A stretch of 64,000 nucleotides of DNA from CAZZCU01 sp964652825 (GTDB lineage: Bacteria > Bdellovibrionota_B > Oligoflexia > Oligoflexales > CAZZCU01). Positions 9,669 to 19,071 of the stretch are shown here, in pieces. A model generated the notes under the pieces. The model worked only from the letters and a program-made list of their open reading frames with translations, ran no database searches and was not told the DNA's origin. Positions within the stretch are counted from its first letter, which is position 1; each line of letters starts with the position of its first letter. The translations under genes and the position numbers were made by a program. The stretch spans positions 1 through 64,000 of the forward strand of contig CAZZCU010000014.1 in NCBI GenBank assembly GCA_964652825.1. The letters run 5' to 3'.

Positions 9669-10408
9669 GCGCCAGAGCCGCCGTCGATGGTCAAAGCCTG
9701 ACCGGTAATCCCGGACGCATCTTTGCCGCACAAGTACCACGCCAACGCCGCGACTTCCGTCGGCTCGATGATACGTCCGAGTGGAATCTCAGCCTTGGCG
9801 TTGCTTTCGTTCATACCGAGTTCGGCAAAACGCTGTGTCGCCATATCGGTGCGCGTCCAACTAGGACAAATCGCATTGACAGTGATACCGCGCTTGGCCA
9901 CCGCGTGCGCCAACGCGCGCGTCAAACCAAGCACGCCGTGTTTAGCCGCGCAATATGCGCTTTGATCGGGAACACCTTGCAACGCCAAAACCGAAGCGAT
10001 ATTCACCACCCGTCCCATCTGATCTTTCAGATACGGTAAAGCTGCTTTGCAAACATAGTAAGTACCATGCAGATTCACGTCGATAATACGATGCCACAAC
10101 GCGTCGTCATCGTCGGTCAGTGAATTGCTGCCAGCAATACCGGCGTTATTGATGACGACATCCAGTTTTTGATATTGAGCAATCACCGCAGCGACCATCG
10201 CCCGCACAGCGACCGGATCACTGACATCACAAACCAGATTTAAATCACCACCGCATTTTTGCGCGCTCGCCGCGCTGGTGGCGCAAGTCGCCACCGTCCA
10301 GCCCTCGCGTTTGAATTTGTCGACGATAGCTTTGCCAATACCGCGCGAACCGCCAGTAACCAGCACCACGCGCCCGTGCTGTTCTTTTATTTTTACAGAG
10401 GTACTCAT
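9665..10408 (-). CDS. Short-chain dehydrogenase/reductase (FabG-like)
   Basis: A 247-residue classical SDR. It has the TGGSRGIG cofactor motif (18-25), NNAG, a catalytic Ser in NIASV, and YxxxK in SAYCAAK, followed by GITVNAICPSWTRTDMA. NAD(P)-dependent oxidation or reduction of a hydroxyacyl or sugar-like substrate is expected; the exact substrate cannot be assigned. Its ATG overlaps the stop of the upstream SDR (ATGA, 10405-10408), so the two are translationally coupled. Confidence 0.88.
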   Translation of the reverse strand: MSTSVKIKEQHGRVVLVTGGSRGIGKAIVDKFKREGWTVATCATSAASAQKCGGDLNLVCDVSDPVAVRAMVAAVIAQYQKLDVVINNAGIAGSNSLTDDDDALWHRIIDVNLHGTYYVCKAALPYLKDQMGRVVNIASVLALQGVPDQSAYCAAKHGVLGLTRALAHAVAKRGITVNAICPSWTRTDMATQRFAELGMNESNAKAEIPLGRIIEPTEVAALAWYLCGKDASGITGQALTIDGGSGA

Positions 10409-11160
10409 TGTGCCGTAAAACCCCCATCTACCGGAATAATCGCACCAGAAATAAACGACGCCGCATCCGATGCCAGAAACGCCACCACCCAGGCGATTTC
10501 TTCTGGAGACGCAAAACGTTTCAACGGAATGGCGTCACGATAAAACGCCTCGTTATCGCGTGGATACACATCAGGGTAACGCACGTGCAAATCTTGCAAT
10601 ACTTGTCGCAACATCGGCGTATCGGTGCTGCCCGGTGCGATGCAATTCACGCGGATGTTATGCGGCGACCAATCCAGAGCAGCGCTTTTTGTCATCTGTG
10701 CCAGTCCGGCTTTGCTGGCGCCATAAATAGCGCTGTAACGCTTGCCAATAAATGCCTGGTCACTAGCATTATTAATGATTGCACCCTTACCTTGCTCGAG
10801 CATGCGTGGAATCACCGCTTTCATCAGCATGAATGGTGCTTTGAGATTAACGGTCAGGATATCTTCGACTTCGCTCAAGGGCGTTTCGACAATATCGCCG
10901 ATATTGGTAATGCCGGCGTTATTCACCAGAATATCCACGCGTCCGGCAGCGCGCACAACATCGGCGACGTGTTGTTCAATTTTATTTAAATCCCGAAGAT
11001 CGACCTCCGGCAAATCAAATGCGTACACGCGCACTTGCAAGCGTTGCAACAAATCACAGATGGCGCTACCAATACCACTGCCGGAGCCCGTAACAATTGC
11101 CACCCGGTCCCGCAGCCCCGGCAAATTCACTGGTTGTTCGTTCACAATTTTCTCCACCAT
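10405..11160 (-). CDS. Short-chain dehydrogenase/reductase
   Basis: A 251-residue classical SDR with TGSGSGIG near the N-terminus, an Asp (AFDLPEVDL) after the second strand that suggests NAD preference, NNAG, and the YxxxK pair in SAIYGASK. The end, ISGAIIPVDGGFTAQ, is typical of the family. It is similar to glucose, gluconate or hydroxysteroid-type SDRs, without enough to choose. It is first of a two-gene operon with the SDR at 9665-10408. Upstream lies the divergent hup promoter region. Confidence 0.88.
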   Translation of the reverse strand: MVEKIVNEQPVNLPGLRDRVAIVTGSGSGIGSAICDLLQRLQVRVYAFDLPEVDLRDLNKIEQHVADVVRAAGRVDILVNNAGITNIGDIVETPLSEVEDILTVNLKAPFMLMKAVIPRMLEQGKGAIINNASDQAFIGKRYSAIYGASKAGLAQMTKSAALDWSPHNIRVNCIAPGSTDTPMLRQVLQDLHVRYPDVYPRDNEAFYRDAIPLKRFASPEEIAWVVAFLASDAASFISGAIIPVDGGFTAQ

Positions 11161-11198
11161 GCAACACTAAGATTTTCACACCTACACTTAATATAGAC

Positions 11199-11227
11199 TT
11201 TACAAACGTCAAGTCGTCCGTTAACAA
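11199..11227 (+). promoter_or_regulatory. Candidate sigma-70 promoter of hup
   Basis: TTTACA at 11199-11204 and TAACAA at 11222-11227 are separated by 17 bases and stand about 55 bases before the hup start. Both hexamers differ from consensus, so this is a proposal only. Confidence 0.4.
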
Positions 11228-11283
11228 TACTTCCTACAAAATATTCGGCAATTTAATTTCAACTGTCCTGAAGGAGATCCTGG

Positions 11284-11562
11284 ATGAATCGTGCTGAACT
11301 TGTTGATGCCCTCGCAACGCAAATGAAAATGTCCAAAGCTGAATGTGAACGTTGGATGACTGCTTTCCTCGACACGGTCCAAAAAAACATCCACAAAGGC
11401 GAAGGCGTTAAATTGGTCGGTTTCGGAACATTCACCGTTGCCAAGCGCAAAGCCCGCACCGGTCGCAACCCTCAAACCGGCAATGCGATTAAAATTCCAG
11501 CTCGCACCGTACCGGTATTCCGCGCTGGCGCCATGCTAAAAAGCACAGTTTCCAGCAAGTAA
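11284..11562 (+). CDS. hup: HU-family nucleoid protein
   Basis: A 92-residue histone-like DNA-binding protein. It starts MNRAELVDALA, has the conserved GFGTF turn (VGFGTFTVAKRKARTGRNPQTG) and the beta-arm ending IPARTVPVFRAG, typical of HU/IHF. Length is normal. AAGGAG lies seven bases before the ATG. A strong terminator follows, so it is monocistronic, as is usual for an abundant protein. Confidence 0.96.
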   Translation: MNRAELVDALATQMKMSKAECERWMTAFLDTVQKNIHKGEGVKLVGFGTFTVAKRKARTGRNPQTGNAIKIPARTVPVFRAGAMLKSTVSSK

Positions 11563-11593
11563 TTTTCGTTTTTTGCCGTTTTACAGAAACGCC

Positions 11594-11624
11594 AAGGGGG
11601 ATCTTCGGATCTCCCTTTTTATTT
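11594..11624 (+). terminator. Rho-independent terminator of hup
   Basis: A stem AAGGGGGATC / GATCTCCCTT with a TTCG tetraloop is followed by a run of T. It lies 32 bases after the hup stop. Confidence 0.9.
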
Positions 11625-11707
11625 TGCCCGCCCTGCGCCTTGAGCACCGATATTTAGTACAATGGTAAGAGCGCTCCCTCTCCAAACTTCATATAGAGAT
11701 ATCGGTT

Positions 11708-12802
11708 ATGCCTGGATGCTTTCGGTTTTTTTGCGGTCGCTTGGTCGCGTTGCTGGCAGTTATGGTTTTTTTTTATGCCGACGTTGTTCAAGCGCGCATG
11801 TTGGAATCCTTCGCCGACATTGCCGAACGCGCAATCGCTGGCGTCGTCAATATCCGTACGACATCCTACATTCAAGGCAAAAACGCTTTGCTCGATCCGT
11901 ACCAATTCTTTTTGCACGGCGGTCTGCCGCGCTCGGGTCCGACGCACTCACTTGGTAGCGGCGTCATTATCGACAAACGTGGGCACATACTTACCAATCA
12001 TCACGTTATTGATGGTGCCAGCATCATCGAGATTCTCTTTGCCAAAACCAAACGCAAAGTTCGCGCGAAAGTTGTCGGTCTTGATCCCAAAACCGATCTG
12101 GCGCTGCTGCGTATTGATCCCAAGGACGGTGGCACGCCCGTGGATCTCGGTGATAGTGATAAACTGCGCGTGGGCGATATTGTGCTGGCGATCGGTAATC
12201 CTTTTGGCTTCGCCCACACCGTTACCAGCGGTATCATTTCCGCCAAAGGTCGCGTACTAGGTACAGGGCCTTACGATAACTTTCTACAAACCGACGCCGC
12301 CATCCATGCCGGTAATTCCGGCGGCCCGCTTATCGATGTGCGCGGTCGTGTGATCGGCATCAACACCGCCGTTAGCGCCGAAGGTCATGGTATCGGTTTT
12401 GCCATTCCAATCAATATGGCGAAAGATATCGTCAAAGACCTCATCGCCTCCGGCAAAGTCGTGCGTCCCTGGCTGGGTATTGTCGGTAAAAATATTCTTT
12501 CCCAAGACGAAGTCAGCGATGCCTATGACCCCACCGGTGTTTTTGGCGTTATCGTTGCTAATCTTATCGTCGATGGTCCGGCGCATAAAGCCGGTATCCG
12601 CATGGGCGATCTGATCACCGGTTTTGACAAAAATATCGTGCACGACCTTAACCAGCTCCAGCGCTTTCTCAGTCAGCATGCGCCCAAAGATCGCGTCACC
12701 TTAAAAATTTACCGGCGTGGCAAGGGCTTCACGAATCTACCGGTCAACCTCCAAGAAATCCCCAAAGCCCAGGACCTACCACACGAAAAAGACCTGTTCT
12801 AG
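11708..12802 (+). CDS. HtrA/DegS-like periplasmic serine protease with one PDZ domain
   Basis: A 364-residue trypsin-like protease. An N-terminal hydrophobic signal or anchor (about 11-29) ends in VVQAR. The triad is His99 (TNHHVID), Asp130 (KTDLALLRID) and Ser204 (HAGNSGGPL). One PDZ domain follows (about 250-350, with PAHKAGIRMGDLI). One PDZ and about 360 residues resemble DegS, but with no rseA/rpoE neighbour a quality-control protease role is equally possible. The upstream ribosome-binding site is weak. It precedes tkt by 60 bases on the same strand. Confidence 0.92.
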   Translation: MPGCFRFFCGRLVALLAVMVFFYADVVQARMLESFADIAERAIAGVVNIRTTSYIQGKNALLDPYQFFLHGGLPRSGPTHSLGSGVIIDKRGHILTNHHVIDGASIIEILFAKTKRKVRAKVVGLDPKTDLALLRIDPKDGGTPVDLGDSDKLRVGDIVLAIGNPFGFAHTVTSGIISAKGRVLGTGPYDNFLQTDAAIHAGNSGGPLIDVRGRVIGINTAVSAEGHGIGFAIPINMAKDIVKDLIASGKVVRPWLGIVGKNILSQDEVSDAYDPTGVFGVIVANLIVDGPAHKAGIRMGDLITGFDKNIVHDLNQLQRFLSQHAPKDRVTLKIYRRGKGFTNLPVNLQEIPKAQDLPHEKDLF

Positions 12803-12862
12803 CCGCCAAAACACTCCTATACTCGGAACCACGAAACCTTCATTTTCTTGTGGGATCCTACC

Positions 12863-14689
12863 ATGGATGATTTACAGACAATTAACGTCATTAAAGGCCT
12901 GATCATTGACGGCGTTCATAAAGCCAATTCCGGACATCCGGGTGGCGCTATGTCGAGTCTGGATTTTGCTTACATTCTCCATACGGAGTTTTTGAATTTT
13001 GATCCCGATGATCTCCAATGGCCGGGACGCGATCGGTTTATTCTCAGCGCCGGTCATGAATCGATGTTGCTCTATTCACTATTACATATGATCGGCTGGC
13101 TGCCGGTTGATGAGCTGAAACGTTTCCGCCAACTTCACTCCAAAACTCCCGGGCATCCGGAAAATTATCTGACGCCAGGCGTCGAGTGTACAACTGGTCC
13201 ACTTGGCCAGGGCGCGGCCATGTCGGTTGGTTTTGCCACTGCTGCCCGACATTTGAGCGCCAGACTGGATGCGAAGTTATTTTCGCATCGTACTTACGCT
13301 CTACTTGGTGATGGTTGCATCCAAGAAGATGTGACTTTGGGCGCCGCCTCGTTGGCGGGACATTGGCGATTGAATAATCTGATCTGGTATTACGATAAAA
13401 ACCGTTGTCAGATTTCCGGTGAAATTAGTCGAGCCACCTCCGATGACGAAACCAGTATTTTCCGCGGCTTTGGCTGGCAGGTACTGGAGATCGATGGCCA
13501 TGATCACCAGGCCATCCGCAAAGCCCTGATCAAAGCACAAACTGAAAGCAATCGCCCGACCCTCATCATCGGTAATTCCATCATGGCCAAAGGCGTCCAC
13601 TCGATGGAGGGCGATCACGAAACCCATGGAGCGCCGTTACCAGCAGAAGAACGTCAGAAAACCAAAGCCAAATTAGGGTTAAAAGACGAGGATTTCTTCT
13701 GTCCNNNNNNNNNNNNNNNNNNNNNNNNNNNNNNNNNNNNNNNNNNNNNNNNNNNNNNNNNNNNNNNNNNNNNNNNNNNNNNNNNNNNNNNNNNNNNNNN
13801 NNNNGACCATGTTCCGCAACTGGTCGGCGGCAGCGCCGACCTTGAACCGTCCAATATGACCGGCCCCTTCGCCAAAAAAGTCGGCGACTTTAACACCGAG
13901 AACCCCGCAGGCCGTAATCTTTGCTTTGGTGTGCGCGAATTTCCGATGGCAGCGATCAGCAATGGCATCGCTTTGCACGGCGGCTTGATTCCGTTCGACG
14001 CGACGTTCCTGGTGTTTTCCGATTATGCACGACCGGCGCTACGTCTCGGGGCGATCCAAAAAACGCGCGTCATCCATGAATTCACGCACGACTCGTTTTA
14101 TCTCGGCGAAGACGGCCCCACGCATCAACCGATCGAACATCTGATGTCACTACGTACCATTCCGGATTTTTATGTCATGCGGCCGGCGGATGCCTACGAA
14201 ACAGAAGTCTTGCTGCGCAAAGCATTGCAGCTAGGTCAACCGAGCGCCATTTGTCTTACACGTCAGAAGCTGGCGATGTTGCCGATCACACAGCAACAAG
14301 TCGAGAATGCCGCGCGCGGCGCCTACGTTGTGCTTGATGACGCGAACGCCGAGTATTTGCTGATCGCCACCGGTAGCGAAGTCAACCTGGCACTGAAAGT
14401 CGCAGCCCAACTACCTGGTCAATGCCGCGTTGTCTCTATGCCATGCTGGGAGTTTTTCGCCGAGCAGACATCGGATTATCAGGAACAAATTTTGCCGAAG
14501 CGCTTTGTTAAAAGAATTTCTCTCGAAGCCGGCACCACCTTCGGCTGGCACAAATACACCGGCACGCACGGATTAACCATCGGCATCGATCACTTCGGTG
14601 ACAGTGCACCCATGGAACAACTCGAAAAAGAATACGGCTTTACGCCCGCCGCAGTGATCGAGCGTATACGCCAACACCGTTTTACATGA
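12863..14689 (+). CDS. tkt: Transketolase, interrupted by an assembly gap
   Basis: Thiamine diphosphate enzyme of the pentose phosphate pathway. Start ATG 12863 has GGGA seven bases upstream; a TTG five codons earlier was rejected. The N-terminal part shows HKANSGHPGGAMS, the TPP motif GDGCIQEDVTLGAASLAG and KGVHSMEG. The C-terminal part shows VGGSADLEPSNMT, FGVREFPMAA, THDSFYLGEDGPTHQPIEH and RQKLAMLP. Bases 13705-13804 are N. As written the frame gives 608 residues against ~660 for the family, so the true missing stretch is probably nearer 260-280 bases than 100. It is followed after 10 bases by the fadN-like gene. Confidence 0.93.
   Translation: MDDLQTINVIKGLIIDGVHKANSGHPGGAMSSLDFAYILHTEFLNFDPDDLQWPGRDRFILSAGHESMLLYSLLHMIGWLPVDELKRFRQLHSKTPGHPENYLTPGVECTTGPLGQGAAMSVGFATAARHLSARLDAKLFSHRTYALLGDGCIQEDVTLGAASLAGHWRLNNLIWYYDKNRCQISGEISRATSDDETSIFRGFGWQVLEIDGHDHQAIRKALIKAQTESNRPTLIIGNSIMAKGVHSMEGDHETHGAPLPAEERQKTKAKLGLKDEDFFCXXXXXXXXXXXXXXXXXXXXXXXXXXXXXXXXXXDHVPQLVGGSADLEPSNMTGPFAKKVGDFNTENPAGRNLCFGVREFPMAAISNGIALHGGLIPFDATFLVFSDYARPALRLGAIQKTRVIHEFTHDSFYLGEDGPTHQPIEHLMSLRTIPDFYVMRPADAYETEVLLRKALQLGQPSAICLTRQKLAMLPITQQQVENAARGAYVVLDDANAEYLLIATGSEVNLALKVAAQLPGQCRVVSMPCWEFFAEQTSDYQEQILPKRFVKRISLEAGTTFGWHKYTGTHGLTIGIDHFGDSAPMEQLEKEYGFTPAAVIERIRQHRFT
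13705..13804. other. Assembly gap of 100 N inside tkt
   Basis: Exactly 100 N, the conventional placeholder for a gap of unknown length, falls in the linker region between the TPP and pyrimidine-binding domains of transketolase. No sequence can be read here. Confidence 0.99.
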
Positions 14690-14699
14690 GGACGAACAA

Positions 14700-17126
14700 A
14701 TGAACGTCAATATCCGCCGCGCTGTCGTCTTGGGCTCCGGAGTCATGGGCGCACAGATTGCCGCGCTGCTAGCCACCGCCGGCGTGCGTGTGCATTTACT
14801 GGATCTGTGTGACCAGGAAGCACCAAAAAATCCCGAACACGCCAAGAAAGTCGGCAAGAACTTTCGTTCCGCGCGCGCGATTCTCGCCGTTGAAAATCTA
14901 AAAACTTTAAAACCTTCGCCGCTGGCAAGCAGCAGTGTTTTGAGCAACTTGATACCTGGAAACTTTGATGATGACATGGCGGTCGTCGCCGACGCCGATT
15001 GGATCATTGAAGCCGTGGTTGAGCGCCTGGATATCAAACAATCCTTGTTCAAGAAAGTATTGGAAGTGGCACGCGCTGGCACACCGATCACCACCAACAC
15101 CTCCGGCATCGCGTTGCATAAAATCTGCGCTGATTTCCCAGAGCATTTCAAAAGCAGTTTTTTCGGCACGCATTTTTTCAATCCACCGCGCTATATGCAT
15201 CTGGTGGAAATTATTCCGCATGCGGAGACCGATAAAGCCTTGATGGGACGTCTAAGCGATTGGATCGCCTCACGTCTTGGCAAAGGCGTCGTACTCGCCA
15301 ACGATACCATCAACTTCATCGCCAATCGCATCGGTGTTTTCAATATGCAATCCACCATGCGCCATATGGCCGAACTTAATCTGAACATTGAAACCATCGA
15401 TGCACTCACAGGCAAGTTAATGGGTCGCCCTAGCTCGGCGACCTATCGCACCATGGACGTGGTTGGTTTGGATACCATGGCACACGTAGCGCGCAATGTG
15501 ATCGATCTGGTTAAAGACGATCCTTACTATGATTGGTTTACCCCGCCGGCCTGGCTGGCAAAACTGATCGAGAAAGGCGCTCTGGGACAAAAAACTAATA
15601 ACGTCGGTTGCTATAAAAAAACCAAGAATGCCGCCGGCAAAACCGAGATTCTCGCTTATCGACCGACAACCGAAACGTACGAACCACAACAACCGCAAGA
15701 ATTCGCCTGGATGCCCGCCGCCGCTAAGCAAGCGGATACACTCAAGCGATTGCAGGATATTATTAAGGAGAATGATGCCGGCGCACAATTGATCTGGCGA
15801 ACGCTGCGCGACACACTCAGCTACTCCGCACTATTGCTCGATGATATCGCCAACGGCTCGCCAAAAGCTTTGGATGATGCCATCCGCTGGGGATTCAATT
15901 GGGAATGGGGTCCGTTTGCCATCTGGCAAGCCCTCGGTTATGACACCTTATTGCAGCGCATGCAGAAAGAAGACGTCAAGCTACCGGCGTGGGCCAAACC
16001 AGGCGTGAAATTTTACGATCATACGCCGGGCTCAGAAGCCTGGGCTTTGCATGGACCCACACAACAATACATCACCAGCAAAGACAGCATGACGGCCATC
16101 AAAAGCGAGCCGCAGCAACTGCATTTGCCAAACGCGCAAAACGCCGCTGATAAACGCGTTGTTTTCAGCAATCGCAGCGCAAGTCTTGTTGATATTCAAG
16201 ATGGTGTCGCTTGTTTGGTGTTTCACTCCAAGATGAATACCATTAACGACGAAATCATTGATGCTTTGCAAAAGACGGCAGCTCTGGTGCAAAAAGATTT
16301 TGGCGCTCTGGTTATCGGTAATGATGCTGATAATTTTTCTGCCGGCGCCAATCTCAAAGCCGTGCTCGATCTAATTCACAAAAAAGACTGGGCCGGTATC
16401 GAAACGATGTTGCGGCATTTTCAAGGCGCCTTGCAGATGATCAAGTACGCGCCTTTTCCCAGCGTCGCCTGCCCCACCGGCCTGGTGCTCGGTGGTGGCT
16501 GCGAAGTTGCTCTGCATACCACCGCACAACTGCTTGCACTGGAAACATACTCTGGTCTGGTTGAGATGGGTGTCGGCCTGATCCCAGCCGGTGGCGGCAC
16601 CAAGGAACTGGCGTTACGCGCCTACGCGCAAACCGCCGGTATCGATCGCGCCGATCCCATGCCGTATTTACAACGCGCGTTTATGTTGATCGGCACCGCG
16701 CGCACGTCCACATCCGGCAGTGAAGCCATCGATATGGGTCTTTATGGTCACAATGCGGCGATGACGATCTCCAGACCGCACCAAGTGGCGCGTGGTAAAT
16801 CATTCGCGCTGGAAATGTTGCGCCAGGGTTATGTTCCGCAAACACCGCGCACCGCCGTTCAAGTCGTCGGCGATCCAGGTATTCAGACGATCCGTATGGC
16901 ATTGTACAACATGGTCGAAGGTCGCATGATCAGTGCTTATGATGCATTTATCGGCGAACGCGTCGCCACGGTTCTCTGCGGTGGCGCCATCGATCCAGGA
17001 CTCAGTGTTTCCGAAGACTACTTGCTGGCACTGGAGCGCGCGGCTTTTGTCGAGCTTTGTCAGCAACCAAAAACCGTCGAACGCATTGAAGGCATGCTCA
17101 AAACCGGCAAGCCCGTACGCAACTAA
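14700..17126 (+). CDS. fadN: Bifunctional 3-hydroxyacyl-CoA dehydrogenase/enoyl-CoA hydratase, FadN-type
   Basis: An 808-residue beta-oxidation enzyme. The dehydrogenase is N-terminal (Rossmann motif GSGVMGAQIA at 12-21; FFGTHFFNPPRYMHLVEII; C-terminal dehydrogenase domain with VGLDTMAHV). The crotonase domain is C-terminal (about 500-700; NFSAGANLKAV, GLVLGGGCEVALH, GLVEMGVGLIPAGGG, with both hydratase Glu positions present). This order is that of Bacillus FadN and the reverse of FadB/FadJ. It forms an operon with the thiolase 18 bases downstream and probably with tkt upstream. Confidence 0.92.
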   Translation: MNVNIRRAVVLGSGVMGAQIAALLATAGVRVHLLDLCDQEAPKNPEHAKKVGKNFRSARAILAVENLKTLKPSPLASSSVLSNLIPGNFDDDMAVVADADWIIEAVVERLDIKQSLFKKVLEVARAGTPITTNTSGIALHKICADFPEHFKSSFFGTHFFNPPRYMHLVEIIPHAETDKALMGRLSDWIASRLGKGVVLANDTINFIANRIGVFNMQSTMRHMAELNLNIETIDALTGKLMGRPSSATYRTMDVVGLDTMAHVARNVIDLVKDDPYYDWFTPPAWLAKLIEKGALGQKTNNVGCYKKTKNAAGKTEILAYRPTTETYEPQQPQEFAWMPAAAKQADTLKRLQDIIKENDAGAQLIWRTLRDTLSYSALLLDDIANGSPKALDDAIRWGFNWEWGPFAIWQALGYDTLLQRMQKEDVKLPAWAKPGVKFYDHTPGSEAWALHGPTQQYITSKDSMTAIKSEPQQLHLPNAQNAADKRVVFSNRSASLVDIQDGVACLVFHSKMNTINDEIIDALQKTAALVQKDFGALVIGNDADNFSAGANLKAVLDLIHKKDWAGIETMLRHFQGALQMIKYAPFPSVACPTGLVLGGGCEVALHTTAQLLALETYSGLVEMGVGLIPAGGGTKELALRAYAQTAGIDRADPMPYLQRAFMLIGTARTSTSGSEAIDMGLYGHNAAMTISRPHQVARGKSFALEMLRQGYVPQTPRTAVQVVGDPGIQTIRMALYNMVEGRMISAYDAFIGERVATVLCGGAIDPGLSVSEDYLLALERAAFVELCQQPKTVERIEGMLKTGKPVRN

Positions 17127-17144
17127 ACAAAAAGGACCAAAACG

Positions 17145-18323
17145 ATGCAAACCGCCTATATAGTTTCGCCTCTTCGTTCGGCTGTCGGCAAAGCGTTTCG
17201 CGGCTCGCTGCGCACCAAACGCCCCGATGATCTCTGCGCTGATCTGATTAAAGCCGTCTTGGCTGATGCCGGGAGTTTTGATCCAGCGTTGATCGAGGAT
17301 GTCATCGTCGGTTGCGCCATGCCAGAAGCCGAACAGGGAATGAATATCGCCCGCTTCGCCTTGTTGCTGGCCGGACTGCCAGAGTCGGTGCCAGGTGTAA
17401 CCGTCAATCGCTTTTGTTCTTCGGGTCTGCAGACCATCGCCATGGCGGCGCATCGCGTCCAGTTAGGTGACGCCGACTGCCTCCTAGCCGGCGGCACGGA
17501 AACCATGACCATGGTGCCGATGATGGGACATAAAGTGGTTGGCAGTCGCACAGTCATGGATCAGCATCCGGAATTTTATCTCAGCATGGGGTTGACGGCG
17601 GAAAATGTCGCGCGCGATTTTAAAGTCAGCCGCGAAGATCAGGATAAATTCGCCTATGAATCCCATCGCAAAGCTGTACAAGCTATCGAGAAAGGCTGGT
17701 TCAAAGCCGAAATCGCGCCGGTAAAAGTTACAACCAGACTACCGGACAAAAACGGCACTGTTAAAATCGCCGTAAATGATTATTTGATCGATGATGGTCC
17801 GCGTGCCGACACCAGCGTCGAAGCACTCGGCAAACTACGCGCGGCTTTTCTGCAAGGCGGCTCGGTAACCGCCGGCAACAGTTCACAGATGTCGGATGGT
17901 GCGGCCATGTGTCTGGTTGTGTCAGAAGCATTTGTAAAAAAACATAACTTAAAACCGATCGCGCGCTTTGCCGGCTATGCCGTCGCCGGCGTACCACCAA
18001 AAATTATGGGCATCGGCCCAATCGAGGCGATTCCGCGCGCGCTGAAGAAAGCCGGCATTAGCAGCAAAGATATCGAACGCATTGAACTAAACGAAGCCTT
18101 TGCCGCGCAAGCCCTCGCAGTTGTCCGTAATCTTGAACTCGATCCAAACCGCGTCAACCCCTCCGGTGGCGCCATCGCACTCGGACACCCATTGGGTGCC
18201 ACCGGCGCCAAACTCGTCGCCACACTCGCACATGGCATGCGTCGCGACAAACAAAAATACGGCATCGTTTCCATGTGTATCGGTACCGGCATGGGTGCCG
18301 CCGGTGTTTTCGAGGCAATGTAG
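17145..18323 (+). CDS. fadA: Acetyl-CoA C-acyltransferase (3-ketoacyl-CoA thiolase)
   Basis: A 392-residue thiolase, the last step of beta-oxidation. The acyl-accepting Cys is in NRFCSSGLQ (near 90). Also present are NEAFAAQAL, the His motif GHPLGATG and the second Cys in CIGTGMGAAGVFE. Length and motifs are standard. Paired with the FadN-type gene it makes a fadNA operon; no acyl-CoA dehydrogenase is in the window. It ends six bases from the convergent pirin gene. Confidence 0.95.
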   Translation: MQTAYIVSPLRSAVGKAFRGSLRTKRPDDLCADLIKAVLADAGSFDPALIEDVIVGCAMPEAEQGMNIARFALLLAGLPESVPGVTVNRFCSSGLQTIAMAAHRVQLGDADCLLAGGTETMTMVPMMGHKVVGSRTVMDQHPEFYLSMGLTAENVARDFKVSREDQDKFAYESHRKAVQAIEKGWFKAEIAPVKVTTRLPDKNGTVKIAVNDYLIDDGPRADTSVEALGKLRAAFLQGGSVTAGNSSQMSDGAAMCLVVSEAFVKKHNLKPIARFAGYAVAGVPPKIMGIGPIEAIPRALKKAGISSKDIERIELNEAFAAQALAVVRNLELDPNRVNPSGGAIALGHPLGATGAKLVATLAHGMRRDKQKYGIVSMCIGTGMGAAGVFEAM

Positions 18324-18328
18324 CGTGT

Positions 18329-19039
18329 TTAGTTGAGATCGAACAAAATCACGTCGCTGACCTGCTCGTGTTCGCTCTCCAGATAAATAGCCTGTACTGT
18401 GTCAGCCGCCAGCATCGCCGCGTCTCCTGCCGCCAAAGATTCGCCGTTGATCTTAACACCGGGACCTTGCGCCACATGAATATATGCGGAACGACCAGCG
18501 GCGAGATCATAAGTCAGTGGTGTTTTAGCATCGATTAAAGTTGAATATATGCTCGCGTCCTGAAGAATTTTAATTGATTCTTCGCGTCCGTCGCTCGAAA
18601 CAACCAACCGCCATTTGCCATGCCGATCAGCAGCGGCAAAGGCTTTTTGATCATAGCGTGGTGGCGTGTTTTTGCGATCTGGAAAAATCCAAATCTGTAA
18701 CAGATGCACAACCGCACTATCTGAATGATTGAATTCACTGTGTGTTACACCGCTGCCGGCACTCATATATTGGACCTCGCCGGGACGTATTACCGAACCA
18801 TTACCTATACTGTCTTGATGTGCCAGTTCGCCGCTCAAAATGTAGGTGATAATTTCCATATTCTGATGCGGATGCGTGGCAAAACCTTTGCCAGGCTGCA
18901 CCCAATCCTCGTTGATGACACGCAAGAATCGAAAGTGATGCATCGCCGGATTATAGTAGTCAGCAAAAGAAAAGGTGTGGAATGACTTCAACCAACCGTG
19001 TTCGGCGAAACCGCGCTCGTGAGACCGAACTATGCGCAT
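18329..19039 (-). CDS. Pirin-family bicupin protein (YhhW-like)
   Basis: A 236-residue double-cupin protein. The conserved pirin N-terminal block is clear: SFHTFSFADYYNP, the metal-binding HPHQNMEIITYI (two His and the Glu) and GSGVTHSEFN. Family members bind iron or another divalent metal and some show quercetin dioxygenase activity. GGAG lies eight bases before the ATG. It is second in an operon with the FMN reductase, a pairing that suggests a redox or aromatic stress role (inference). Confidence 0.92.
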   Translation of the reverse strand: MRIVRSHERGFAEHGWLKSFHTFSFADYYNPAMHHFRFLRVINEDWVQPGKGFATHPHQNMEIITYILSGELAHQDSIGNGSVIRPGEVQYMSAGSGVTHSEFNHSDSAVVHLLQIWIFPDRKNTPPRYDQKAFAAADRHGKWRLVVSSDGREESIKILQDASIYSTLIDAKTPLTYDLAAGRSAYIHVAQGPGVKINGESLAAGDAAMLAADTVQAIYLESEHEQVSDVILFDLN

Positions 19040-19071
19040 TGACGTCTCCTACTCTTCTGCATGTCTTCGCA

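Noticed and set aside
14573..15181. 202-codon minus-strand frame across the tkt/fadN junction
   Set aside because: Antisense to two conserved enzymes, product without features.
16800..17453. 217-codon minus-strand frame across fadN and fadA
   Set aside because: Shadow of conserved beta-oxidation genes.
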